This document shows positions 52,437 to 61,744 of a DNA stretch of 64,000 nt, one piece after another (position 1 is the stretch's first letter; each line of letters opens with the position of its first letter). The notes under the pieces were generated by a model. That model saw nothing but the letters and a program-made list of their open reading frames with translations. It was not told where the DNA came from and did no database searches. The DNA lies in the NCBI GenBank assembly GCA_019510125.1, contig JAEKKX010000013.1, positions 102,183 to 166,182 of the forward strand, given 5' to 3'. The position numbers were made by a program, and so were the translations under genes. Origin of the DNA: Lysobacterales bacterium (GTDB lineage: Bacteria > Pseudomonadota > Gammaproteobacteria > Xanthomonadales > Xanthomonadaceae).

Positions 52437-53063
52437 TCAGAGCGAGAAGTCGCCGGGCTTGACCGTCACGTTCTGCTTGAACGACAGCACCGAAACGAAG
52501 ATCCGGCGGTTGTCAGAAAGCACGAACTCGAAGCCGGTGGGCTTGTCGTTGCCGAACCACGCGCGGCCCGAAACGATCCCCGAGCCGTAGACGTTGGTCT
52601 GCAGCGAGGCGCCGCGGGTGATGCTGTTGCTGCCCATCGGCAGCTCCTTCATCGGCGCGAAGCGGGTGATCGAACCGATCGTGCCGAGCATGGTGCGCAC
52701 GAACGGATCGACCAGCGTGGCGTAGGCGCCCTTGCTGGCGTTGCCGGTGCCCATGTCGATCCAGCTCACCATGCCGTCGCCGCTGGCGGCGAGCCGGTAT
52801 TCGTTGTTGGCGCCCGGTCGCAGCACGAGCCGGAAGCGGCCGTCGCGCGAGAACAGCAACTGCGCCGGATAGACGCTGGGCGTGCCGGCGTTGCCCTTGG
52901 CGTCGGGCGCCGGGTACAGCGCGATCCGCGCTTCGAGGTAGCCGGTGGTGGTGGTCTTGTCGAGCGCGACGAGATCGGCGCTGGCGGTGTTGATCGCCTG
53001 CGCGGCGCCCAGCGGCAGCAGCAGGGCGAGCGCGGCGGTGGCGAGATGGCGGATGCGGATCAT
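52437..53063 (-). CDS. Secreted protein, family B copy 2
   Basis: SADLVALDKTTTTGYLEARIALYPAPDAKGNAGTPSVYPAQLLFSRDGRFRLVLRPGANNEY, aligned by eye with copy 1. Confidence 0.7.
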   Translation of the reverse strand: MIRIRHLATAALALLLPLGAAQAINTASADLVALDKTTTTGYLEARIALYPAPDAKGNAGTPSVYPAQLLFSRDGRFRLVLRPGANNEYRLAASGDGMVSWIDMGTGNASKGAYATLVDPFVRTMLGTIGSITRFAPMKELPMGSNSITRGASLQTNVYGSGIVSGRAWFGNDKPTGFEFVLSDNRRIFVSVLSFKQNVTVKPGDFSL

Positions 53064-53100
53064 GGGAAGTCCCTCGGCGTTCGTGGGCGACGCGACGGCG

Positions 53101-53916
53101 TCAGCGGCAGGCGACGTGCGCGACCGTGCGCAGCGTGGCGGGCGGCGTGTTCGGGCCGAGCGCGCTGCAGCGCGCGAGCGGGTCGGGACTCAGCGGCCGC
53201 ACGTCGACGACGCGGGCGGCATCGGTGCCGGTGGGGATGCCCGGCGCGCTGGGGTCCAGGCATGCGCCCGGCGACAGCATCTGCGTGTAGGTCGCGCCCG
53301 GCGCGCTGCCGTTGAGGGTGACGACGATCGTCACGCTGTTGGTGTTGCAGATGTCGACCAGGCGCAGGTTCGGCGACATCCGCGGCGGGCCGGGGAGTTC
53401 GCCCGGGCCGTAGGTCGGCGTGCCGCCGGCGCACATGCCCTCGTGGGTGAGCTCGAACGTCTGCGTGCCGACGATGCGTCGCGCGGTGGCGTTCACGTCG
53501 GTGACGCCGGTGCGCTGCAGGAACACGCGACTGCTCCCCTCGAAGCGGTCGGTCGGGATCGTCACTGGATTGGCGTTGCTGTGGAAGCCGACGGTGACGC
53601 TGTCGCCGATCGCCGCGAAATCCAGATTGCCGCGATAGCCCGGCGCCAGCGAGGTCGGCGACGGGAACGCGCCGCTGCTCGTGGTCAGCGTGACCGTGGG
53701 GAAGTACGGCGTGCAGTCGGTGGTGGTGGCGCAGGTGTCGCTGCGCAGGAAATCGTAGGACGCGCGCAGCGTGTCGCCCGGGCAGTACTGGGCGGGCGCG
53801 ACCGTGCCCCAGCCCGGCGGGATCGCGCTGCGATCGAGGACGCAGCCGGTCGCGACGATGGCGGCGCAGGCGGCGATGACGGAGAAGCGGAACGCTTGGA
53901 CGAGCGGGGAACGCAT
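53101..53916 (-). CDS. Lipoprotein, family A copy 2
   Basis: Lipobox IVATGCVL; APAQYCPGDTLRASYDFLRSDTC...GMCAGGTPTYGPGELPGPPRMSPNLRLVDICNTNS. Confidence 0.65.
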   Translation of the reverse strand: MRSPLVQAFRFSVIAACAAIVATGCVLDRSAIPPGWGTVAPAQYCPGDTLRASYDFLRSDTCATTTDCTPYFPTVTLTTSSGAFPSPTSLAPGYRGNLDFAAIGDSVTVGFHSNANPVTIPTDRFEGSSRVFLQRTGVTDVNATARRIVGTQTFELTHEGMCAGGTPTYGPGELPGPPRMSPNLRLVDICNTNSVTIVVTLNGSAPGATYTQMLSPGACLDPSAPGIPTGTDAARVVDVRPLSPDPLARCSALGPNTPPATLRTVAHVACR

Positions 53917-54022
53917 CGGGGGCCTCCGGGGCTGGCGGCCGCGCGCGGGACGGCGGCCTCGCTTCGAAGTCACGTCAACCGCCGCGGGGAGCGGACAGCC
54001 CGCCCCGGAGGCCCCCATGCGT

Positions 54023-54928
54023 TCAGCCGCGGCCCAGCGCCTTCGCCCGCGCCCGCAACGCGATCGCCAGCACGCCGCCGAGCACCATCGCGCCGCCCAG
54101 CCACAGCCGCGGTCCGGGACGATCGCCCCAGACCGCGATGCCCAGCGCGACCGCGAACACCGGCACCAGCAGCAGGTAGGGCATGACCTGCGCCACCGGA
54201 TGCCGCTGCACCAGCCGGAAGAACAGCGTGTGGCCGATCAGCGACGCGACGATCGCCGAATACGCGGCGGCCCCCCACACCACCGGACTCGCGGCGCGCA
54301 GCGCATCGAGGCCGCCGGGCTCGATCGCCGCGCTGATCGCCAGCAGCGGCAGCACGCCGATCAGCGCGGTCCAGCCCTGCAGGCCGATCGCGTCCACGCC
54401 CGAGAGGCCGCGCATCAGCACCGTGCCGAGCGCGATCAGCAGCGCCGAGAACAGCATCATCCCGAGCGCGGCGGGATGGTCCAGCACCAGCGGATCGAAG
54501 CCCAGCACCAGCACGCCGGCGAAGCTGACCGCGATCGCCGTGCCCGTGCGCCAGGCGAAGCGTTCGCCGCGCAGCCACCATGCCAGCAGCACCGACATCG
54601 GGATGTAGCTCTGCAGCACGATCGCCGGCGACGACACGTCGCCGGCCATGCGCAGCGCCCACAGGCTGGTGCCGAAATGCAGCGCGCCGTTGAGCAGCGC
54701 CACCGCGACCAGCCGCGACCACTGCGCGCGCGGCGGCGCGCGCACGAACCCGACCAGCAGCACCGCCATCAGCCCGAGCCGCAGCGCGCTGAACAGGAAC
54801 GGCGGCACTTCGCGCAGGGCGAAGGCGGAGGTGAGGAAATTGCCCGCCCACGCGAGGCAGACGATCAGCGCGAGGGTGAAGTCGCGCGCGCCGAACGCGG
54901 GGACGGCGTGCGCGCCGCGCTCAGCCAC
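54023..54928 (-). CDS. EamA-family (DMT) transporter
   Basis: About 10 TM segments, duplicated EamA architecture, FLTSAFALREVPPFLFSALRLGLMAVLLV. Confidence 0.88.
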   Translation of the reverse strand: MAERGAHAVPAFGARDFTLALIVCLAWAGNFLTSAFALREVPPFLFSALRLGLMAVLLVGFVRAPPRAQWSRLVAVALLNGALHFGTSLWALRMAGDVSSPAIVLQSYIPMSVLLAWWLRGERFAWRTGTAIAVSFAGVLVLGFDPLVLDHPAALGMMLFSALLIALGTVLMRGLSGVDAIGLQGWTALIGVLPLLAISAAIEPGGLDALRAASPVVWGAAAYSAIVASLIGHTLFFRLVQRHPVAQVMPYLLLVPVFAVALGIAVWGDRPGPRLWLGGAMVLGGVLAIALRARAKALGRG

Positions 54929-54967
54929 GGGCGCGCGTCCCGCGGGCGGGTGCGGGGCGCGTTCGCA

Positions 54968-55450
54968 TCAGTACGACAGGCCGAGCCGGCGCAACAGCTT
55001 CGCCAGCACCCAGGCCGGGCCGATCAGCAGATAGACCAGGTCGGTGAGGAAGCTCGGCTTCTTGCCTTCGAGCTTGTGGCCGACGAACTGCGCGATCCAT
55101 GCGATCACGAACACCCCGATCGCGACCTCCAGCAGCAGGCGCAGGCCGAGCGCGTCCTGCAGCAGCCGGTTCAGGCCGAGCATCAGCACCAGCACCGCCA
55201 GCATGCCGAACCCGAGCGTGCGCGAGGCGCGGTAGTAGAACATCCACGCCGCGAACGACGCGAACGCGGCCCACGCCCCCGCGCCGAACAGCGTGCCCGG
55301 CACCGGCACGCACCACAGCAGCGCGGTCACCGTCCACAGGATGGTCGGCACCGCGACGTAGTGGATCGCCTGGTTGGTCGGATTCTGGTGGTCGGCCGAG
55401 TATTTGGCGAACCAGGCGTCGATGGGGCGTTCGGCGGTTTCGGTCGTCAT
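54968..55450 (-). CDS. Mpo1-like/DUF962 family membrane protein
   Basis: WFAKYSADHQNPTNQAIHYVAVPTILWTV and QFVGHKLEGKKPSFLTDLVYLLIGPAWVLAKLL. Confidence 0.85.
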   Translation of the reverse strand: MTTETAERPIDAWFAKYSADHQNPTNQAIHYVAVPTILWTVTALLWCVPVPGTLFGAGAWAAFASFAAWMFYYRASRTLGFGMLAVLVLMLGLNRLLQDALGLRLLLEVAIGVFVIAWIAQFVGHKLEGKKPSFLTDLVYLLIGPAWVLAKLLRRLGLSY

Positions 55451-55482
55451 GGCGGGCTCCGGCGGAAAGGGACGATGCGCGC

Positions 55483-55974
55483 TCAACGGAAATGCAGGTT
55501 GACCGCGAGGAAGAACAGGAACAGGCCGGTCGGGCCGTCGACGGACGCCGGCAGATCGAAGCGGAAGCTGCGCTTCCACAGCGTGAACCCGGTGGTCTCC
55601 GCGAGCGTTCCCACCTCCCGGCCGGTGTCGTCCAGCAGCGCGTAGCGCAGCGAGAACAGGCCGGCGCGCTTCTCGAAGCGGAACGTCGTCCCGTGGAGGT
55701 TCGCCACGTAATCGTGCTTGCGCTTCACCTTGTCGGCGGACGCGAGCGTCTCGCCATTGCCGTCGACCAGCGAGAAACGGAAATCGTCGGCGACGAAACC
55801 GTCCCGGGTGCGCGCGTAGTCGATGCGGTAGCTGCGGCCGTCGAAGTCGATCACGATCGGATCATTCGGCCACGTCTTCAGCCGCAGCTCGCCCTTCGCC
55901 GTGCCCGAGGCGACCGCGACGGCGTAGCGGAACTTCGAGAAGCCGCAGGTGATGAGGAGGGACGTGGCAGGCAT
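55483..55974 (-). CDS. Hypothetical protein
   Basis: 164 aa, RFEKRAGLFSLRYALLDDTGREVGTL; start ATG 55974. Confidence 0.55.
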   Translation of the reverse strand: MPATSLLITCGFSKFRYAVAVASGTAKGELRLKTWPNDPIVIDFDGRSYRIDYARTRDGFVADDFRFSLVDGNGETLASADKVKRKHDYVANLHGTTFRFEKRAGLFSLRYALLDDTGREVGTLAETTGFTLWKRSFRFDLPASVDGPTGLFLFFLAVNLHFR

Positions 55975-56003
55975 GGGAGTCCGTGGGCGTCGTCGTGCGG
56001 GAA

Positions 56004-56567
56004 TCAGGAGGTCGCCAGTGCGGCGCGCCGGCGATCGCGCAGGGCGCGTGCGCAGGCCCCGAAGCGCGGCAGCAGGAAGTCGGCGATCCACTGCAGGTGT
56101 TCGGGCCGGTAGTAGCGCAGCCACACGTCCACCTGCCGCCACTGCGCCGGCGTCCAGTCGTGCGCCTCCAGGTCCTTCGGATACGGATCGAAGCCGGGGA
56201 TCGCCACCGGCGGATCCGGCGGCAGGCTCGCGCGCACGCGGCGGTTGGCCTCGAGCACGGCCGGCACGTCGTCGTCCGCCAGCAACGCCAGGTAACGGGC
56301 GCGGTCGTCCAGCCCGCCGGGCAGCGGCGAGGGCGCGCCGGCGTCGTACTGGAACTCCACGGTGAGTTCGCTGCCGAAGCCGTCCCACCAGCCGTACTTG
56401 TCGATCTGCACCCAGAACGACACGCTGTCGCCGCCGTCGGCCAGCGACCATGCAGAAGGCGAAAGTTTCGAGCGCTTCCAGCCCGCGGCCTTCAGCGGCC
56501 CCGCCCACGCCTCGCGCAGGTGCGCATGCACCTCGCGCGACAGCAGCTTGGCGGGGAGCGGCTGCAT
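56004..56567 (-). CDS. Hypothetical protein
   Basis: 187 aa; LLSREVHAHLREAWAGPLKAAGWKRSKLSPSAW...FWVQIDKYGWWDGFGSELTVEFQ, DUF4304-like pattern (tentative). Confidence 0.55.
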   Translation of the reverse strand: MQPLPAKLLSREVHAHLREAWAGPLKAAGWKRSKLSPSAWSLADGGDSVSFWVQIDKYGWWDGFGSELTVEFQYDAGAPSPLPGGLDDRARYLALLADDDVPAVLEANRRVRASLPPDPPVAIPGFDPYPKDLEAHDWTPAQWRQVDVWLRYYRPEHLQWIADFLLPRFGACARALRDRRRAALATS

Positions 56568-57497
56568 TCAGTCGACGCTGATCCCCGCCAGCCGCTGCAA
56601 CGCCTCGGCGTACTTCGCGCGGGTGCGGTCGATCACGTCCTGCGGGAGGCGCGGGCCGGGCGCGGTCTTGTTCCAGTCCAGCGTCTCCAGGTAGTCGCGG
56701 ACGAACTGCTTGTCGTAGCTCGGCGGGCTGATGCCGACGTCGTATTCGTCGGCGGGCCAGTAGCGCGACGAATCCGGGGTCAGCATCTCGTCCATCACGT
56801 ACAGGCGGCCGTCGGCGTCGGTGCCGAACTCGAACTTGGTGTCGGCCAGCAGGATGCCGCGCTGCGCGGCGTAGTCGGCGGCGTGGCGGTACAGGCGCAG
56901 CGTGGCGTCGCGCACCTGTTCGGCCAGCTCGGCGCCGACCGTGCGCACCATCGTGTCGAAATCGATGTTCTCGTCGTGGTCGCCGACCGCGGCCTTGGTC
57001 GAGGGCGTGAAGATCGGTTCGGGCAGTCGTTCCGCCTGGCGCAGGCCGTCGGGCAGCGCGATCCCGCTGACCCGGCCGGTGCGCTGGTAGTCCTTCCAGC
57101 CGCTGCCGATGAGGTAGCCGCGGGCGATCGCCTCCACCGGCACCGGCCTGAGCTTCTTCGTCACCACCGCGCGCTTCGCGTACAGCGCGGCGTCGACGCC
57201 GTCGGGCAGCACCGCCGCCACGTCGATGCCGGTGAGGTGGTTGGGCAGGATGTGCGCGGTCTGCGCGAACCAGAAATTGCTGATCTGGCAGAGCATCTCG
57301 CCCTTGCCGGGAATCGGGTCCGGCAGCACCACGTCGAAGGCGCTGAGCCGGTCGGTGGCGACCATCAGCAGCAGCGGGCCGTGGTCGCGCGCTTCCGGCG
57401 GCAGGCGCTCGGCCGGCAGGTCGAACACGTCGCGGACCTTGCCGCGATGTCGCAGGGGCAGGCCGGGCAGATCGGAGTCGAGCAGGGTGGTCGCCAC
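56568..57497 (-). CDS. purC: Phosphoribosylaminoimidazolesuccinocarboxamide synthase
   Basis: [71 protein letters not shown]. Confidence 0.95.
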   Translation of the reverse strand: MATTLLDSDLPGLPLRHRGKVRDVFDLPAERLPPEARDHGPLLLMVATDRLSAFDVVLPDPIPGKGEMLCQISNFWFAQTAHILPNHLTGIDVAAVLPDGVDAALYAKRAVVTKKLRPVPVEAIARGYLIGSGWKDYQRTGRVSGIALPDGLRQAERLPEPIFTPSTKAAVGDHDENIDFDTMVRTVGAELAEQVRDATLRLYRHAADYAAQRGILLADTKFEFGTDADGRLYVMDEMLTPDSSRYWPADEYDVGISPPSYDKQFVRDYLETLDWNKTAPGPRLPQDVIDRTRAKYAEALQRLAGISVD

Positions 57498-57583
57498 GCG
57501 CAGTCCGTCGGGAACGTCGGGCCGCCTAGTGTACGGCGCACCGCGCCCACGGGAAGGGCGGGCGGCCCTGTAAACTGTGCGCC

Positions 57584-57958
57584 ATGACGCGCTGGTCCGG
57601 AAAAGTCCTCGGCCTCGTCGCCGGCTGGCTGCTGACGCGACACCCCGACGGCGCCCTGCTGGGCCTGCTGCTGGGCCACGCCTGGGACGCCGGCTGGTTC
57701 CACGGCCCGCTGCGCCGTCCGCTCGCCCGCCCGGCCGCGCCGGCGCCCGACGATGCGGCCTACGGCGTGCTGGGCGTGACCGGCGACGCCAGCGACGCCG
57801 AGATCGACCGGGCCTACCGCCGCCTCATCGCCCGCTACCATCCCGACCGCCTCGTCGGCGTCGCCGATGACCGCCGCCGCCAGGCCGAACGCAAGGCCGG
57901 CGAGATCAACGTCGCCTACGACCGCATCCAGACCCTTCGTCGCAACGCCCGGAAATGA
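57584..57958 (+). CDS. J-domain protein
   Basis: [36 protein letters not shown] motif. Confidence 0.88.
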   Translation: MTRWSGKVLGLVAGWLLTRHPDGALLGLLLGHAWDAGWFHGPLRRPLARPAAPAPDDAAYGVLGVTGDASDAEIDRAYRRLIARYHPDRLVGVADDRRRQAERKAGEINVAYDRIQTLRRNARK

Positions 57959-57963
57959 GCCCC

Positions 57964-58653
57964 ATGCACCCCACCGTCATCGCCCCGTCCATCCTCTCCG
58001 CCAACTTCGCCAGGCTCGGCGAGGAGGTCGACGCGGTCCTCGCCGCGGGCGCGGACTGGGTGCATTTCGACGTGATGGACAACCATTACGTGCCCAACCT
58101 CACCATCGGCCCGCTGGTGTGCGAGGCGCTCCGGAAACATGGCGTCACCGCGCCGATCGACGTGCATCTCATGGTCGAGCCGGTGGACCGCATCGTGCCG
58201 GACTTCGCGAAGGCCGGCGCGTCGCTGATCAGCTTCCATCCCGAGGCCAGCCGCCACGTCCACCGCACGATCCAGCTCATCAAGTCCTCCGGCTGCCAGG
58301 CGGGCCTGGTGCTGAATCCGGCGACCCCGGTCGAGGTGCTCGACTACGTGCTCGAAGAGCTCGACCTGGTGCTGCTGATGTCGGTCAATCCGGGCTTCGG
58401 CGGGCAGAGCTTCATCCCCTCGGCGCTGGACAAGCTGCGCGTCGTGCGCCAGCGGATCGACGCGGTCGCCGCGCGCACCGGCAAGGCGATCCGGCTGGAA
58501 ATCGACGGCGGCGTGAAGGTCGACAACATCGCGCAGATCGCGAAGGCCGGCGCCGACACCTTCGTCGCCGGCTCGGCGATCTTCGGCCAGCCGGACTATC
58601 CCGGCGTCGTCTCGGCGATGAAGGCCGCGGTCGCGGCCGTGCGCCATGGCTGA
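57964..58653 (+). CDS. rpe: Ribulose-phosphate 3-epimerase
   Basis: [61 protein letters not shown]. Confidence 0.96.
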   Translation: MHPTVIAPSILSANFARLGEEVDAVLAAGADWVHFDVMDNHYVPNLTIGPLVCEALRKHGVTAPIDVHLMVEPVDRIVPDFAKAGASLISFHPEASRHVHRTIQLIKSSGCQAGLVLNPATPVEVLDYVLEELDLVLLMSVNPGFGGQSFIPSALDKLRVVRQRIDAVAARTGKAIRLEIDGGVKVDNIAQIAKAGADTFVAGSAIFGQPDYPGVVSAMKAAVAAVRHG

Positions 58654-59581
58654 GGCCGCGCGCGGCCTCGGGCTCATCCTCAACGGCAACGCGGCGGGCG
58701 ATCCGGACCTGCGCAGTGCCGTCGGCGACCTGCGCGCGGCGGGGACGCCGGTGCACGTCCGCGTGACCTGGGAAGACGGCGACGCGGCGCGACAGGCGGA
58801 CGAACTGATCGCGCTCGGCGTCCGCACGCTGGTGGCCTGCGGCGGCGACGGCACGCTGGGGGCGGTGGCCGCGGCCCTCGCCGCACGCGACGCCGACGCC
58901 GCGGCGCTCCCCGCGCTGGCCGCGATCCCGCTGGGCACCGCGAACGACTTCGCCACCGCGGCCGGCATCCCGTCGGCCCCGGCCGAGGCGCTCGCGCTGT
59001 GCGCGCGGCCGCCGCAGCCGATCGACCTGCTGCGGATCGACGCCGACGGCGCGCGGCGCTGGTGCCTCAACCTTGCCACCGGCGGCTTCGGCGCGCAGGC
59101 CACCCAGGCGGCGGGCAGCGGCCTGAAGAGCGCCCTCGGCGGCACCGCCTACCTCCTGCGCGGACTGATGTCGCTGGGCAACCTCCAGCACGAGCGCGCG
59201 CGATTCACGGCCGACGGCTTTGCGTGGACCGGCGACTTCATCGCGGTCGGCATCGGCAACGGCCGGCTCGCCGGCGGCGGGCAGCCGCTGTGCCCGGACG
59301 CATGCATCGACGATGGCCTGCTCGAACTGACCCTGGTCCCGCCGCTGGAGGGCGAACTCGGGGCCACCCTCGGCAAGCTGCTCGCCGAAGGCCGCGAGGC
59401 GGCGCTCGAACAGGCGGCGCTGCGCCGGCGGCTGGCCGCGGTGCGCATCGAGGCCGACACGCCGCTCACCCTCAACCTCGACGGCGAGCCCTGCGAAGCC
59501 CGATGCTTCGAGATCGCCTGCGTGCCGCGGCGCCTGCGCATGCACCTGCCGGACGGCTGCCCCCTGCTGGCGTCGTCGTGA
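58646..59581 (+). CDS. YegS/diacylglycerol-type lipid kinase family protein
   Basis: [31 protein letters not shown]. Confidence 0.88.
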   Translation: MAEAARGLGLILNGNAAGDPDLRSAVGDLRAAGTPVHVRVTWEDGDAARQADELIALGVRTLVACGGDGTLGAVAAALAARDADAAALPALAAIPLGTANDFATAAGIPSAPAEALALCARPPQPIDLLRIDADGARRWCLNLATGGFGAQATQAAGSGLKSALGGTAYLLRGLMSLGNLQHERARFTADGFAWTGDFIAVGIGNGRLAGGGQPLCPDACIDDGLLELTLVPPLEGELGATLGKLLAEGREAALEQAALRRRLAAVRIEADTPLTLNLDGEPCEARCFEIACVPRRLRMHLPDGCPLLASS

Positions 59582-59628
59582 CGCCACGGGCCGCGCGCCA
59601 CGCCGCATGCCCCCCCCCCCGCCTCTTC

Positions 59629-59775
59629 GTAGGAGCGACGTCAGTCGCGACCCCGCCCCCGCACCACCTCTTCGCAGGACCGACGTCAGTCGTGACCCCA
59701 CCCCTCGCTTCCTGGCACGAGCCGCATCCGTCGCGACCCGATGCGCCCCCAGGTCGCGACTCACGTCGCTCCTAC
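59629..59775. repeat. Three copies of the GTAGGAGCGACGTCAGTCGCGAC element
   Basis: Copies at 59629-59651 (+), 59674-59696 (+), 59753-59775 (-). Confidence 0.8.
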
Positions 59776-59806
59776 GGAAAAGGAGGCCTCGCCGGGCGCC
59801 GCAACG

Positions 59807-59833
59807 AAAAAGAGCGGCGCCTTGCGGCGCCGC
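59807..59833 (-). terminator. Orphan minus-strand rho-independent terminator
   Basis: Minus-strand reading gcggcgccgcaaggcgccgctcttttt; no minus-strand CDS lies immediately upstream (trpE is on +). Confidence 0.6.
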
Positions 59834-60126
59834 CCCGGTGAAATTGGAAGCAATCCCGCTTCCGTCCGTCGTCCCTGCGATGGCCTTCCATGTTCCGGGT
59901 GGACGGTGACGGTTCCGTGACGACCGCATGGCGCAGGGAAGTCAGGGCGCGGGTGCGGCAGGCCCCGGAAGCCGCTAGCATGGCGGGATGCACACGATCG
60001 ACGACCTCCGGCGGGCGCTCCCGCATCGGGCGGCCCCCGCGGCCGCGCAGGGACGATGGCGCGGCTGAGCCGCCTTCCGCCCACCCCCGCCTGACCGCGC
60101 CCCCGCGCGCCCTCGAGGATTCCCGC

Positions 60127-61632
60127 GTGATCTCGTTCGAACAGTTCCAGCAGCATGCCGCCGACGGCAACACCCTCGTGCCCGTCGTCCGCGAAGTGCT
60201 CTCCGACCTCGACACCCCGCTGTCGGTCTACCTCAAGCTGGCCGACGGCCCGCATACCTACCTGTTCGAGTCGGTCGAGGGCGGCGAACGCTTCGGCCGC
60301 TATTCGATCATCGGCCTGCCCGCGCATCGCGTGTACGCCTTCGCCGGGCACACGCTGTTCGTCACCGAACTGGGCGAACTGGTCGAAAGCCGCATCGTCG
60401 ACGACCCGCTGGCCGAGGTCGAACGCCTGCGCACCGCGCAGAAGATCCCGCGCCTCCCGGGCCTGCCGGGCTTCACCGGTGGCCTCGTCGGCTGGTTCGG
60501 CTTCGAGTGCATCCAGTACATCGAACCGCGCCTGCGCGGCAGCGACGGCCTGCATCGCGACTACCACGACGAACTGGGCACGCCCGACATCCTGCTGATG
60601 GACAGCCGCGACGTCGCGGTGTTCGACAACCTCAAGGGCCGGCTGTACCTCATCGTCCACGCCGACCCGCGCGAACCGCAGGCCTGGGCGCGCGCCAACC
60701 GCCGCCTCGACGAACTCACACACCGCCTGCGCCAGGGCGGCCCCGGCTATCCCGAGGCGCGCGATTCCGCCGGCCTCAACGAAGGCGATTTCGTCTCCGG
60801 CTTCACCCGCGAGGGCTTCATCGCCGCGGTCGAGAAGTCGAAGGATTACATCCGCGCCGGCGACATCTTCCAGGTCGTGCTGAGCCAGCGCATGTCGGTG
60901 CCGTTCAAGGCGCGCCCGGTCGACGTCTACCGCGCCCTGCGCGCGCTCAATCCCTCGCCGTACATGTATTTCCTCGACGTCGGCGGCACCCAGGTGGTCG
61001 GCTCCTCGCCGGAGATCCTGGTGCGTCTCGAACACGACGCCGAAGGCGCGGGCAAGGTCACCGTGCGCCCGATCGCCGGCACCCGCCCGCGCGGGCGCAC
61101 GCACGAGCAGGACCTCGCGCTGGAAGCCGAACTGCTGGCCGACCCCAAGGAACGCGCCGAGCACCTGATGCTGATCGACCTCGGCCGCAACGACGTCGGC
61201 CGCGTCAGCGAACCGGGCACGGTCGAAGTCGGCGAGCGCTTCGTGATCGAACGCTACAGCCACGTCATGCACATCGTCAGCGAAGTCACCGGCACCCTGA
61301 AGCAGGGCCTGAGCTACGCCGACGTGCTGCGCGCCACCTTCCCCGCCGGCACCGTCAGCGGCGCCCCCAAGATCCGCGCGCTGGAAGTGATCCGCGAACT
61401 CGAACCCGTCAAGCGCAACGTCTACGCCGGTAGCATCGGCTACATCAGTTGGCACGGCGACGCCGACACCGCCATCGCCATCCGCACCGCCGTCATCCAG
61501 GACGGCCGCCTCTACGTCCAGGCCGGCGCCGGCATCGTCTACGACTCCGACCCGCAGACCGAGTGGGAGGAGACGATGAACAAGGGACGGGCGTTGTTCC
61601 GGGCGGTGGAGGAGGCGGCGCGGGGCCTCTAA
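60127..61632 (+). CDS. trpE: Anthranilate synthase component I
   Basis: GTG start; [79 protein letters not shown]. Confidence 0.95.
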   Translation: MISFEQFQQHAADGNTLVPVVREVLSDLDTPLSVYLKLADGPHTYLFESVEGGERFGRYSIIGLPAHRVYAFAGHTLFVTELGELVESRIVDDPLAEVERLRTAQKIPRLPGLPGFTGGLVGWFGFECIQYIEPRLRGSDGLHRDYHDELGTPDILLMDSRDVAVFDNLKGRLYLIVHADPREPQAWARANRRLDELTHRLRQGGPGYPEARDSAGLNEGDFVSGFTREGFIAAVEKSKDYIRAGDIFQVVLSQRMSVPFKARPVDVYRALRALNPSPYMYFLDVGGTQVVGSSPEILVRLEHDAEGAGKVTVRPIAGTRPRGRTHEQDLALEAELLADPKERAEHLMLIDLGRNDVGRVSEPGTVEVGERFVIERYSHVMHIVSEVTGTLKQGLSYADVLRATFPAGTVSGAPKIRALEVIRELEPVKRNVYAGSIGYISWHGDADTAIAIRTAVIQDGRLYVQAGAGIVYDSDPQTEWEETMNKGRALFRAVEEAARGL

Positions 61633-61744
61633 ACCGGCGCTACAACGCCTGTAGGCGTCCGTGTGGGTGTTTTCTGCAATGTGTCGACAGCGAGCCTCAA
61701 GCGACTAAGATCATGTGGTCTTGGGGTGTGGGGGGGGGCGTGCT

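Noticed and set aside
59989-60069. Short [29 protein letters not shown] as trp leader peptide
   Set aside because: Only one Trp and no convincing terminator/antiterminator pair before the GTG start of trpE.
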